64,000 bases of DNA from Cyathus striatus. Taxonomy: Eukaryota; Basidiomycota; Agaricomycetes; Agaricales; Nidulariaceae. The translations under genes were made by a program, and so were the position numbers. The stretch spans positions 2,604,001 through 2,668,000 of the forward strand of contig JAOVFP010000006.1 of the NCBI GenBank assembly GCA_025738555.1, written 5' to 3'. Each line of letters begins with the position of its first letter. Positions within the stretch are counted from its first letter, which is position 1. The notes below the pieces were generated by a model. That model worked only from the letters and a program-made list of their open reading frames with translations. It was not told the DNA's origin and did not search any database. Below, in pieces: positions 22,741 to 32,921 of this stretch.

Positions 22741-24381
22741 ATGTCTTCTTCTTCAACGCTTCCACTTATACCTAAAATTCTGCGTTTAATATGTGAGGAG
22801 CTGGAATTTGACATGGACAAATCAACTCTTGCTTCCCTCGCAAGAATGTGTTTAGCTTTCAAAGATCCTGCTCTGGACAGAATCTGGTCTCATCTTTTTG
22901 GTTTTTACCCACTGGCAAAATGTTTGCGATCGGATGTGTGGAAGGAGGTTGGCACGACCAGATCCATGAAATGTAGATTGTTGCGTACCCCATCCCAGAG
23001 CTGAATAAGGGTTGGTTTAATATCGTGTAGGTGCTTCAACAACCGTTGGTCTCAACAGACTGCATGCGCATGATGTACTATGCGGGTCGGGTTCAACACT
23101 TTCACTTTGAAGCTCACACAGTTCAAAGAGGCAGATATCATGATATACCAGGCTCTTCAAGTTTTAATGCAGGATGATAAAATCTTGCCCAACGTACGGA
23201 GTATAGATTGCAGTGGAATAGCCGACGTCAACTTCAGTTTCTCTTTTATCAACATGTTCTTCAGACCTCATCTAAATAAGATCCGGTGGGGTGTTCCCCG
23301 AAATATCTCCCCGCAGCTCTCTTTGATTCCTATGTTTTCCGAGCGTTATCCATCACTTAAACATGCTATACTTCTACATAATCATTATGATGACAGACGA
23401 CAAGAAATGCGTGTTGTTCAATTGATCTCCGACTCCGTTTATAAATGGCAATATTTGGAATCCTTGACTGTATTAAACCTCACACAATCGGCTTTGCTGA
23501 AGGTTTCTTTGTTACCCTACTTGCGGAAGTTGCATATATCACAATAGAAACCTGAAGATATTGTAATTTTGGGTGAACAAAACTATAGATTTTCCGCCTT
23601 GGACTTTCTTGAAGTTTGCACATCAAATGTCGACAGCTGTATTGTTTTGTTGGAATCAAAGAAATCGTGGCCTATAAAACAGCTGGAACTTGTATTCACG
23701 AGGGTCCAGCTATCTCAGTCGTGGAGATATCTCTTCGATGCCATTCGACAATGTTGTTCTCATGATCATCTCCAAGTACTAAGCTGCTCCGATAAATCGA
23801 CATTGGCAGATGATGGGGACATGTTCTGCTATGATACAATCAAACCCCTTCTGGCCTTTCAAAACCTTCAAACACTTTGCATTAGTGCTAGATATGGATT
23901 TTATTTCTCGGACTCGAATGACACAAAGGAAATGGCACACAATTGGACAAAGATAGAATATTTGTTATTACTACCAACATGTTGCCACTCCCTGGACTCG
24001 TCAACAATTACTCTCCTTGACCTGCTTCCTTTTACACATCATTGTCCGAATCTTATGGAGCTTGGTATTTTTCTAGATGCCATTGAACTTTCCCCCCTGA
24101 TTGTCAACAATTACACTCAACCAGGTGATAGGGTCGTTTAATCTGCGCTTACGTCACTACAGGTTAATGATTCACCAGCCTCAGCAGATCCTGATCGCAT
24201 TGCAGCATTTTTATCAAGTACATTTCCATCTTTGAGAGAAATCGTAACAATGAATAGTAGGGAACACGAGGATCCAGAAGAATATTATGAGGGTGATCCG
24301 GAAGAAGTAGGCGACCGGGCACAGGTGTGGAGTTGCACTGAAGAACTATTGAACGCCGCTGTTAGGGAACAAGAAACTTAA
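22741..24381 (+). pseudogene. F-box-like protein gene copy 1 (broken)
   Basis: The start reads MSSSSTLPLIPKILRLICEE followed by LASLARMCLAFKDPALDRIW, the pattern of Agaricomycete F-box-like proteins that recruit targets to SCF ubiquitin ligases. The remainder resembles their long, degenerate repeat-like region. The frame is broken several times. A one-base frame change occurs near 22990. A TAG lies at 23028-23030. A two-base loss near 23105-23125 is seen by comparison with copy 2. TAG at 23545-23547 stands where copy 2 has TGG, and TAA at 24139-24141 where copy 2 has CAA. The reading frame then continues to a natural-looking stop at 24379-24381. A 46-nt GTAC...TAG intron was tested for the first two defects but does not keep phase. 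Confidence 0.75.
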
Positions 24382-24455
24382 TTCTCAGCTAAGTCATATC
24401 AATAGGATTCTATGAACTGTAATACTCTACATTAGTAAATCACAGCTACTGTATA

Positions 24456-25397
24456 CACGTGGGTACCAAAAGTGATACTATATAGCAGTTCCCACACTTA
24501 AGGAGAATAACATGTTGTATTATTTTGAGTCTAGTTTATCACCCATTTCTTGGTATGTGTTGTAACTTTATATATATGTTGACCATTGGTTTATGCATAG
24601 GAATGCAAATTTTAGGCACCATACGACTATTCAGTAGTGTGTTATAAGGTATTTATATATAAATATGCACTCTCATTCTGTAACAAATCAATTGAATTAT
24701 ATAATTTTTTGTGGGTTTCAGAATGCCACAATTCTTGTCCAAACTATAGTATACATACTCTGTAATCTATATCCAAAGTTATAAAAATGTGCTCCCATTC
24801 AACTATGAGAAATATGAGGATTAATATTCATCACACTGAATTAGCTTGTGTGGTTCATTCTCTACTACAGAATACTACCAACAACTGAAACAATGATAGC
24901 TTTTCTGCACTCCATTTTTATACAGCAATATTTTTTACATATATTAGTGAAGTACCATCCCATTTTAACCATCTATAAAGAAAAATATAACAATATTTCT
25001 GAATTTTACAGAATTAAAAATGAGGAAGGTTTATTTTAATAGCACCATATCTTTGTGCTGGAATGTCCTTTGTATTTTATATTTTTATATAATGTATATT
25101 ATGTTCAGAAGTCCATATTTACATAATGTCTTAATGACAATCCTACCATAGAGACTTCTATGAGCAAATTAGTAAGGCATATCATGCACATATAGTTTAT
25201 GAGTTGAAACAAGCATATCACAACATGAAATTACTTTAACAGTTTTAAAATTTGCATTCCAGTAACTAATACTGTCTATCACATATACCCAAATTTAAAA
25301 TGAAATCGAAGCAATTTTGAATGTGTGATACTTAAAACAATGTAATGGACTATTCTTCTAAAGTGTGGGAATTGCCATCACTTTTTGTACCCACGTG
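24456..25397. mobile_element. TA-flanked inverted-repeat element after F-box copy 1
   Basis: Both ends read CACGTGGGTAC inward and are flanked by TA (24454-24455 and 25398-25399). The inverted repeats continue as imperfect matches (AAAAGTGAT, then TTCCCACACTT). The pattern TA-CACGTGGGTAC-AAAAGT suits a Tc1/mariner-type element. The 942-bp AT-rich interior also contains inverted AATGCAAATTTT segments but no transposase frame, so it is non-autonomous. Confidence 0.65.
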
Positions 25398-25399
25398 TA

Positions 25400-26189
25400 G
25401 ATTGTGTTCTAAGAACAAACCCGATTCTAATTTGTAAAATATGTCTAGCTTAAACAAAACTGATGGAACAATTGAGTAACTTATCAATAAATCGAAACAG
25501 GTCTGATATCATAGCTATATTAGTACATGGGTGGATACATAGAAACACGGATATGGAATATACTGCATGTCATCCAAAGTGGATTAAAAATGGCAGAAAA
25601 CTCCCCTTTTTGTATAAACTGCATGTACTTACCTCTCGACCACATGTGGTATTGAGCTATCACATTCTTTTTTGATATTGTCCAAAATATAAATAAGGGT
25701 AGTGTTCTTTACGAGCTAGGGCCTAGTAGTGCATCTGTCTTTCCTCCTAGTTTGAGAACACGAGAGAGAGTCCTTCCGACTCCTTGGGCAATCCTTGGGT
25801 TAGTAATAGTAGCTGCCAGATTTTTGGAGATGAGAAGGAAATTGATAAACATGGTAGTAGGAACAGGCCGTTTCAGCACTTATCTATGAAGTAGAGTCAC
25901 CCCGAGAGCCTTGAAGAGAAGAGCTGATATTGAGTCTTTGAGATGACCCTGAAATCTGAGCAGCAAGTTTAAGAATCAGGTGGGCCACGGTAGGACCGTG
26001 AAAACTGAGGGTGTGACTGTGTGATAGAAAGAATCTGACAACGGATCACCATATTGTACCATTTTGGTCTCTCCTGACTCTCCGCATTCCTTCAGCACTC
26101 TGTTTACTGTGTTTGTAGTCATGGCTACTATTCAATGTCCTTTCGTCAACCATTTATAGACTGATGCCCCCCTGAAAAATGAATGCGAA
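25400..26189. other. Spacer upstream of copy E
   Basis: No gene is visible. From about 25690 onward this is the duplicated upstream segment, with landmarks such as GTGTTCTTTACG and ATCTGACAACGGATCACCA that are shared with the spacers at 7370, 10600 and 43770-44190. Confidence 0.5.
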
Positions 26190-27789
26190 GCAGCTGCTCA
26201 ACTAGAGCCTGCCGTGCCAAATTTGCATGCTGGACACCGAAGAGGATGTTGGTGACACTGAGTCACATATGCCTGTAAGTGCTCTCATTTTCTCCTTTTG
26301 GTGAAAGGCTATAGATTGGTATTCAAGGAACGCTAGGGAATGCGACTGAATCCCTATCATAGGCAGATGATTCATCATATATATTGCACACCAACTCCTT
26401 AACACCCTCGACTTCGACCTCTCCATTTTCAATCAAACAGCAAGCTTACCATGGGCTCTGTATCACCATTTATAGCGCCCTTGCAGCTCGTATCGAGTGA
26501 CCCACAGTTTTTGAGCCTCTGTATGTCGCCCCTCTGACACAGAGCAACCTCTTTGTCGTCATCTTCCACTGTGGTCCCACCTTCATAGGCTCATCAACCC
26601 TCCCTCATCAATCTTGGCTGGAGAATCATCAATAGCAACCCCACAAATCATAACGACCCATGCAGCCTCTTCTTCAAGGCGAACAAAGCCAGACACTGAT
26701 ACTGACCCCACCGCCCTCTTCAACCACGTTCAGTGCGGGGAATGTGATGGACTCGGAATCGGAGTCACTGTTCACAATGAGCTTTACGATGGTTGTGACG
26801 AAGGTTAGTGGCATGGAGACTAGTATGGTGTGTGTTATTTACTTCTTTTGCTCTTCTGCTCTTTGCTTTTCTTGCTATGGGCATTTTGGGATTTGTGTTT
26901 GTGGGAACATGAAACGAAGGGGTAAGAAAACCCGCATGAGGGTGCTACCAAGGGGTTAGAACCCTGAGGCCTGAGGCTTCTGCCTACGTCCTCAATCGGG
27001 CAGCCATATTTCTAGCTCTTTTTGGTTTTCGCTCTTTTCTCCTACTCTTCTCTATCTCCCTTTGGGACGTGGGATTATCAGGTGCTGTGAATAAGGAGAG
27101 GAACCTGCGCTGTAGCACTGCATGCTATGAGTTCGCTTCCTTGCTCAGCAATAATTTCTATGTCTTGTCATTTTTCTTTTTTTTTCTTGCTACTTGCTTC
27201 ACCTTCTCATGTGCGCTGTCGGAGCTTGTGCTTGTGAGGTGATATTGCTGATAATTATAATTTCTGTGTGGGCAAGATAACACCTGTATTGACTTGCACA
27301 GGTTCCGCCTGGCTCTTCACCTATACTCTTCTCTCCGTGTGTTTTCTCCTTTGCTTTCTCCTTTTCCCGCTTTGCAGCGTGTGCTTCTAGGGTGGTGAAG
27401 CTGAACAGTGTAATACCTGCACATTTCCAGCTGGAACTGTCACATACTGGTTCGAGTCACGTGGATTCTATCTAGTTTCTCACTATCTACAGAGATAGGA
27501 GCTGCTGTTTTTTTTTTTTTGCTTTGCAACTTTCCCTTCTCTTTTTACGGCCTTTCATCGTTTTTACTGGAGGAGTGATGTAGCTTATGGGTTAGATTGC
27601 CAGTCCAGGTGGGATTTCTCAATCCTGGCTTGAGTAGTGGCGGATCTCGCTCAGCTTCTTACTACCATTCTCGATGCCAATTTGTTCTTTTTGCTTCCTA
27701 GCATATTTGATTGATGGACTTATGTCGTTATGTGGTTTTAGATGGTGGGGCAGTGCACCGAAGGGGGTTGATCATCTGCGCATTGCAAG
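26190..27789 (+). pseudogene. Membrane-protein gene copy E, 5' part of the E/F copy
   Basis: An exon-1-like end sits at about 26277 (before GTAAGTGC). An exon-3 remnant at about 26580-26824 still shows TPPPSSTTFSAGNVMDSESE and TMVVTKVSGMET. The tRNA-like intron modules follow. Sequence stops at 27789 within the CATTGCAAGCCGG module, exactly where an 8.55 kb insertion begins. The same module resumes at 36344, so E and F are the two halves of one copy. Frameshifts and missing splice sites show that it is not functional. Confidence 0.7.
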
Positions 27790-27850
27790 CCGGTGTAGAG
27801 CAGGTGTTTTGCCTGCACTACAAAAATTGAGCACTTTACGGTCCCCCACA

Positions 27851-28150
27851 CGTTTATGTGGACTCCATGTGGACTCCGTGTAATTTTCCGGGAGCCTACA
27901 TGGAGTCCACATAGACATTGGGAGACTTTATGTGGAGTGAATGTGGAGCTTACATGGAGTACAGAAGGATTGATACAGAGATAAGTCTGCATACAAACTC
28001 TACATGGACTCCATGTGGATTCCACATGGAATCATTGAATTCCATGTGGAATACAGGGAGTGTCAGTGGACTCCGGGTAAATTTTCCATATAAAATCCAT
28101 GTATCCTCCATGTAAAGTCTACATAATCCTTGTGTACTCCATGTAATCCC
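27851..28150. repeat. Left subterminal array of TCCATGTGGA-type repeats
   Basis: Many near-palindromic units such as GGACTCCATGTGGACTCC and ACATGGAGTCCACAT occur in both orientations over about 300 bp directly inside the left terminal repeat. They probably serve as transposase binding sites. Confidence 0.8.
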
Positions 28151-28227
28151 TGTTCACTCCTTGTGCACCGCTAAAGTAAACTATTCTTTACTTTATTATA
28201 GTAAAAATTATACAATTATTATAAAAT

Positions 28228-28312
28228 GTCCCCAACAGGAATTGAACTACGGACATAGCGGGTTAACTTACCAAAGCATGGTGCAACTTACCGTTATGCC
28301 AATGCAGCTTGT
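28228..28312 (-). repeat. tRNA-like (SINE-like) sequence, minus strand
   Basis: Reverse-complement reading gives TGGCATAACGG, an A-box-like start, and about 50 nt later GTAGTTCAATTCC, a B-box-like segment followed by an AT-rich tail. It does not fold into a clean cloverleaf by eye, so I treat it as a tRNA-derived repeat rather than a tRNA gene. Confidence 0.4.
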
Positions 28313-28554
28313 GTTTTGTATGGCACAAACTCCACAAGACCAGTAGGCGTGCTCGGCAGTACCCGGCCGTCGGCAATGAAACATATGTGCTGTCAACATT
28401 GACAACGAACATATCACTCTCCCTCTTCCCTCTTCCTCACACCTCAACCCCTCCAGGTCTCCCCTCCTCGCCGCTCTCGGGCTTCATGCTCACAATGACA
28501 AACGACGAACGTCGTTTCATTCTCTCCTTCCCTCGCTCCCATCCCCTCCCCTCA

Positions 28555-29170
28555 TCGTACAAGTGACGAAGACGGGCGCCATGCCGTCTCGCCCCTCCCT
28601 CGCCTCCCTCACCTCCCTTCGTCGTGCAAGTGATGAAGACGGGCGCCATGCCGTCTCCCTCCCCTCCCCTCCTCTCACCTCGTCGTGCAAGTGACAAAGA
28701 CAGGCGACGTGCCGTCTCACACCTCCCTCGTCTCGCCACGCCTCTCCTCGTTGTGCAAGTGACGAAGACAGGTGCCTTGCCGTCTCCCTCCCCTCCCGTC
28801 CTCTCACCTCGTCGTGCAAGTGACGAAGACGGGCGCCTTGCCGTCTCCCTCTCCTCCCGTCCTCTCACCTCATCATGCAAGTGACGAAGACGGGCACCTT
28901 GCCGTCTCCCTCCCCTCCCCTCCTCTCACCTCGTCATGCAAGTGACGATCACGGGCACCTTGCCGTCTCCCTCGCCTTGCCGTCTCCCTCGCCTTGCCGT
29001 CTCCCTCGCCTTGCCGTCTCCCTCGCCTTGCCGTCTCCCTCGCCTTGCCGTCTCCCTCGCCTTGCCGTCTCCCTCGCCTTGCCGTCTCCCTCGCCTTGCC
29101 GTCTCCCTCGCCTTGCCGTCTCCCTCGCCTTGCCGTCTCCCCTCGTCATGCAAGTGACGAAGACGGGTGC
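28555..29170 (+). repeat. Two nested minisatellites (about 61-bp and 17-bp units)
   Basis: A unit of about 61 bp containing GTGCAAGTGACGAAGACGGG and GCCTTGCCGTCTCCC recurs about seven times (near 28555, 28623, 28684, 28752, 28813, 28874 and 28935) and once more near 29146. Between 28969 and 29141 the shorter unit GCCTTGCCGTCTCCCTC (17 bp) is repeated about ten times. The block is C-rich, unlike the AT-rich transposon around it. Open frames here are repeat artefacts. Confidence 0.85.
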
Positions 29171-29174
29171 CTTG

Positions 29175-29835
29175 CCGTCTTGCCCCTCCCTCCCTGCTGT
29201 TTCCACCGTGTCATCGGCACCACGTAGGACGTCTCCCCATGGCGCGTGGAAGCCACACCGGTAGCAAGACACTCTCAAAGCGTACGTTGGATCTACATAA
29301 GTGACATTCCCCGCTGAAGTCCCACCTGCTAACTCACATCCCACAGCATCGTCTACGCTCTGTAGACAGCCACATCGGTGCTGCGGTATCCAGCCCCCTC
29401 TCCTCCACCTCTGTGTCATAATGACGACGATGCCCTATCATCCACCCCCCTCTTCCCTCCTCCCTGCGACAAGAGAACAATGGCGCCGCTGGCGGGAATG
29501 GCATCACTGCCACGTCATCTGGCCCTCCTCCTTCCTCCTCCATGTCAAGACGCGACGACACTGAACGTCATCAGCGCCATATCATCTGCCCCCACCCTCC
29601 CTCCTTCCCTGTGTTGTGATGACGATGGGGCCATGTCATCCAGCTCCCTCCAGCCCTCTTCTCCCCCGCGTTGCGACGACGGCGTCGACGGTGTGTCGCC
29701 AGCCTCATTCGCTGCCCGCTACGATGCCCCCGACCTCAACGCTCTGCTACCTCCACCCCATCCTTGCCCGCCTCGGTTCCCGTGGCATCATCGGTTCTGC
29801 GTGGGACCCTTTGCCCCACTGGCTTCAACTGGTGG
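29175..29835. other. C-rich stretch without supported genes
   Basis: Composition is pyrimidine- and C-rich with many short open frames in all phases, typical of low-complexity DNA. I see no splice-consistent gene. Like the minisatellite it may be foreign to the AT-rich transposon. Confidence 0.4.
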
Positions 29836-30110
29836 GCTTTGCTATTTCCGCTGAGAAGCGATCTATGTTAGATCGCTTCTCAGCAGAAATAGCAAAGCTT
29901 ACCTATTGATCAGCCATGCCCATTTGATGTGGCACATGGGCGACTGGCTGTTATTGCCACTGGGAAGTGATTCATTACTTGAATCGCTTCCCAGCACATG
30001 TTGATTGGCCATGCCCATTCGACTTGGCACATGGGTGACTGGCTGCCATTCTGAATCGCTTCCCAGCAATATGTTAATCAGTCTTGCTCATTCGACATGG
30101 CTGATAGGTG
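29836..30110. repeat. Cluster of hairpins and direct repeats
   Basis: Arms 29836-29865 and 29869-29898 form a 30-bp hairpin with one mismatch and a 3-nt loop (arm core GCTGAGAAGCGATCTA). It is followed by about three direct repeats carrying GCCATGCCCATT...GGCACATGGG and a second, weaker hairpin GGGAAGTGATTCA...TGAATCGCTTCCC (about 29970-29995). The half-stem GAATCGCTTCCCAGCA recurs near 30055. Confidence 0.85.
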
Positions 30111-30472
30111 ATTCATGTATGGCCTTGTCCTTTTGAGTCAACTCTGCCTCGTCTTTTGTCTCAATGGTGGTTAGTGTAGGTGATGTATTAGGATAGTAGT
30201 TTGTTGTTTAGTATAGATATAGTATGAGTGATTTGTTGTTTAGCATGAGATATTAATAGATGTATAAATAAGTTCAAGTTATATTTGGTGTGTGCCTTAT
30301 GAATTACATGTGTTTTTCATGTGTGTGGGAGAAGAGTTAATTTTAGTACATCTGTGTACAGTATATATATTGCTCATGTGAACTATTTTACTTTCCTTTC
30401 CCCCCATCACTTGCCTAAGCACACAAATACTTTCAGCTTGAGTTTACTTTTTGATAACTTTTTACAACTACA

Positions 30473-32789
30473 ATGGCCCCCAAATCTTCCAAACAACAAC
30501 AAAAATCCACAAAGTTAGATATTACTAAATTTCGCTTATTTTAAGATTAATATTTCTAATTAACTATTTAGAAATTCTTCTAAGCCTGCTGTTGAAACTG
30601 ACAAAGATACTATTAATAAACCAATTTCAAAACGACAAAAAAAGTAAGATCTTTCATATTAATTATATACAAAGCTAATTATCATGTCATAGAAATTCCA
30701 ACAAACCTTTGGTTGAGCCAGAGGAGTCTAAGTCTAAGATGAAAAAACCCAGGTAAGTATTGATATTGATAGTATAATTTTTTATTTATATCACTTTATA
30801 TTTAGAAAAACAAGCACTCAGCGCATTCAAGAAGATATTAAGGAAGATGCTAAAGGTACCCCTGAGAAATTGACAAAAGCTGCAAAAATTCTTGAAATTG
30901 GAGGTGATGCTGTAGCCCCTCCACCTATTATTCGTGTCTCAGCTTCAACTTTGCCACCTCGGCCCATGAGAGTTATTTCCTCTGATATTGAGGATGAGTT
31001 GAATACAGAACAAGCTGAGCTGATAGTACAAAAGAACATGGAATCTGGGTCTAAAGCTGAAATTGGGACTAAAGCTGGATCTGAGTCTAAGGATGAAACT
31101 GGTTCTAAAGCTGAAACTGGGTCTAATATTGAGCATGGGCTAGATGCTGATTTAGTTGACTTGAACAAACAGAAGGATGTTGAAACAGAAATAGCAAACA
31201 AAATGCAAGTTGACACCCAGACTGGAATAGGAGGGTCAAATATGAATGCTGGTGAACTTGATGAGGAGACTGATAAAGAGGAATATGAAAAGAGAGCTGA
31301 GAGTGAAATAGATGATCATTCAGATGAAGAGAGTGAAAAGAGAAAAGTGCAGAGAATGTAAATGAGAATGATACATTTGAGATGAAAAATAACAATAAAG
31401 ATGGCAGTGAAGAGATGAGTAGTGAGGATGAAGAAGAAGATAATGATGAGAATGAGAATTTTGAGAATACTACTCCTAAGAAAGCAAATGTCAGTACAAA
31501 GAGATATCGAGATTCTACCCCAGAAAGTCATACAGGCAGCTCTATTAGTAGAGTTACTAAGAGTAGTCGCAGATCTACATCTCATAACTCTGCTGCAACA
31601 GTTCCACCTGATAGCCCTTCTCCAATTGAGCTTGAAGGTGCTTCTAGAACTCATGGTGGATTTTCTAGAGGAAGAGCTTTTGGAAATACATTTAACTCTG
31701 CTGATTTTGATAATACCAATGATGCATTGATGCATATTGAGGAATCTGATTCAGGCCCTGTAATGGGAAGGGTTATAATATACTCTGATCGTTCTAAGCA
31801 AAGCCCACCATTTGTTGTTACACAGCCACTTGGCACTAAGCTGGGAAATATTCTTCACAATATATGTGTAGAATATGAGTATACTGCTATTCAATGTGAG
31901 TTAGTTACAATATACAATATACCAATAACCAATATCCATACAGCTTGTTTTATCTATATTCAAGATGATAATATGTGGGTACTTAAGGGAAAATACCACA
32001 AAGCTTTGGAGAAAAATGAGACTGTTCCTTGGATTAAAGATGAGAAGGGGAAGTATTCTATTTCTTTGTCAGCTGTAAGTTTCATATTATAACTTCTATA
32101 GCATTGCTTCTGAACTATATAACCAGGAGAGTATTTCTGAAATGGTTCCAGCACTGCCTGTAACTTTAGGTGGTGGTACTACATCTCAACACATGAAACC
32201 ATCTGGATCAACTGCTGTGTCTTATCCATTTGATTGAGACTCTGTTCAATACAAGATAGCTTCAGCATTCAATGTCTCTAAAGGACTCTGTGAAAGAAAT
32301 GTAAAGAAAGATATTCGAATTTCTTATCAGAAATACTTGGCTATTCATGACATTTTTGCAAAGTTTCCTGCAATGATAGCCAATAACATTTGGAAGGAGA
32401 AAAGACCTTCTAATGATGATATCATTGAGGTTTTTATGTCAAAGTCAACATACTATTTCTATTATAGTAACCCATTTTCTATGGTGTCCCAGATTCCTGG
32501 ATTGGATAAATGGCTCAAAGGAGATTCAGATGCACCACACACTGGTGAAGTTTGGGGTCATGGAGTAAAGCCCAGCTTGGACAACTTGAAGAAGTTGTTG
32601 AATAATATTAAGAGTGACCATTCCTCCAGTGCAAATGCAGAGAGTGAAGATGAGGAAGGATCTCATAAGAAAAAGAATGATAAAGGAAAAGGGAAGGCAA
32701 AAGGGAAGGAGAAGGAATTGGGAAAGGGAAAGGGCAAAGATAAAGAAGTGGAGGTTAAGTCTAAGGGGAAGAAGAAAACTAACTTGTGA
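30473..32789 (+). pseudogene. Transposon-encoded acidic Ser/Glu-rich protein (decayed)
   Basis: Exons 30473-30513, 30572-30643, 30693-30752 and from 30806 have matching phases (all 2). The product starts MAPKSSKQQQKSTK and is basic at first, then very acidic and Ser/Glu-rich. The frame shifts near 31337-31360, where the frame ending at 31361 should continue into the frame read from 31382. A clean intron (32090 GTAAGT to about 32127) follows. TGA at 32235-32237 then interrupts the sequence YPFD-stop-DSV. The downstream block FMSKSTYYFYYSNPFSMVSQ...WLKGD is of a kind often seen beside KDZ cysteine-cluster genes. The C-terminus is a Lys/Gly/Glu low-complexity tail ending at 32789. It is probably an accessory protein of the element; its function is unknown. 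Confidence 0.6.
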
Positions 32790-32921
32790 GTATAGTGCTT
32801 TATGTGAAATAGTTTTTGTATATACATGAAACAAACAATTGATGTGTTGTTGATGTGTTGATGCTAATCTTTTCCAATTGATTTCTTAAATTATATAACT
32901 CTGGTTCTTCTACTGACAATT

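Noticed and set aside
22985..23030. A 46-nt intron (GTAC...TAG) in F-box copy 1 and its equivalent in copy 2
   Set aside because: Length and signals fit in both copies, but joining the exons there gives the wrong phase, so the simpler reading is a frame change plus a stop.
27817..27830. CACTA-superfamily terminus (CACTACAAAAA) at the left edge of the large element
   Set aside because: The right end does not carry the inverted counterpart; instead a similar word lies in direct orientation, which fits a degenerate target duplication better.
28437..29419. Several long open frames on both strands with Arg/Pro/Ser or Gly/Arg/Glu repeats
   Set aside because: They are translations of the 61-bp and 17-bp tandem repeats and have no independent coding evidence.
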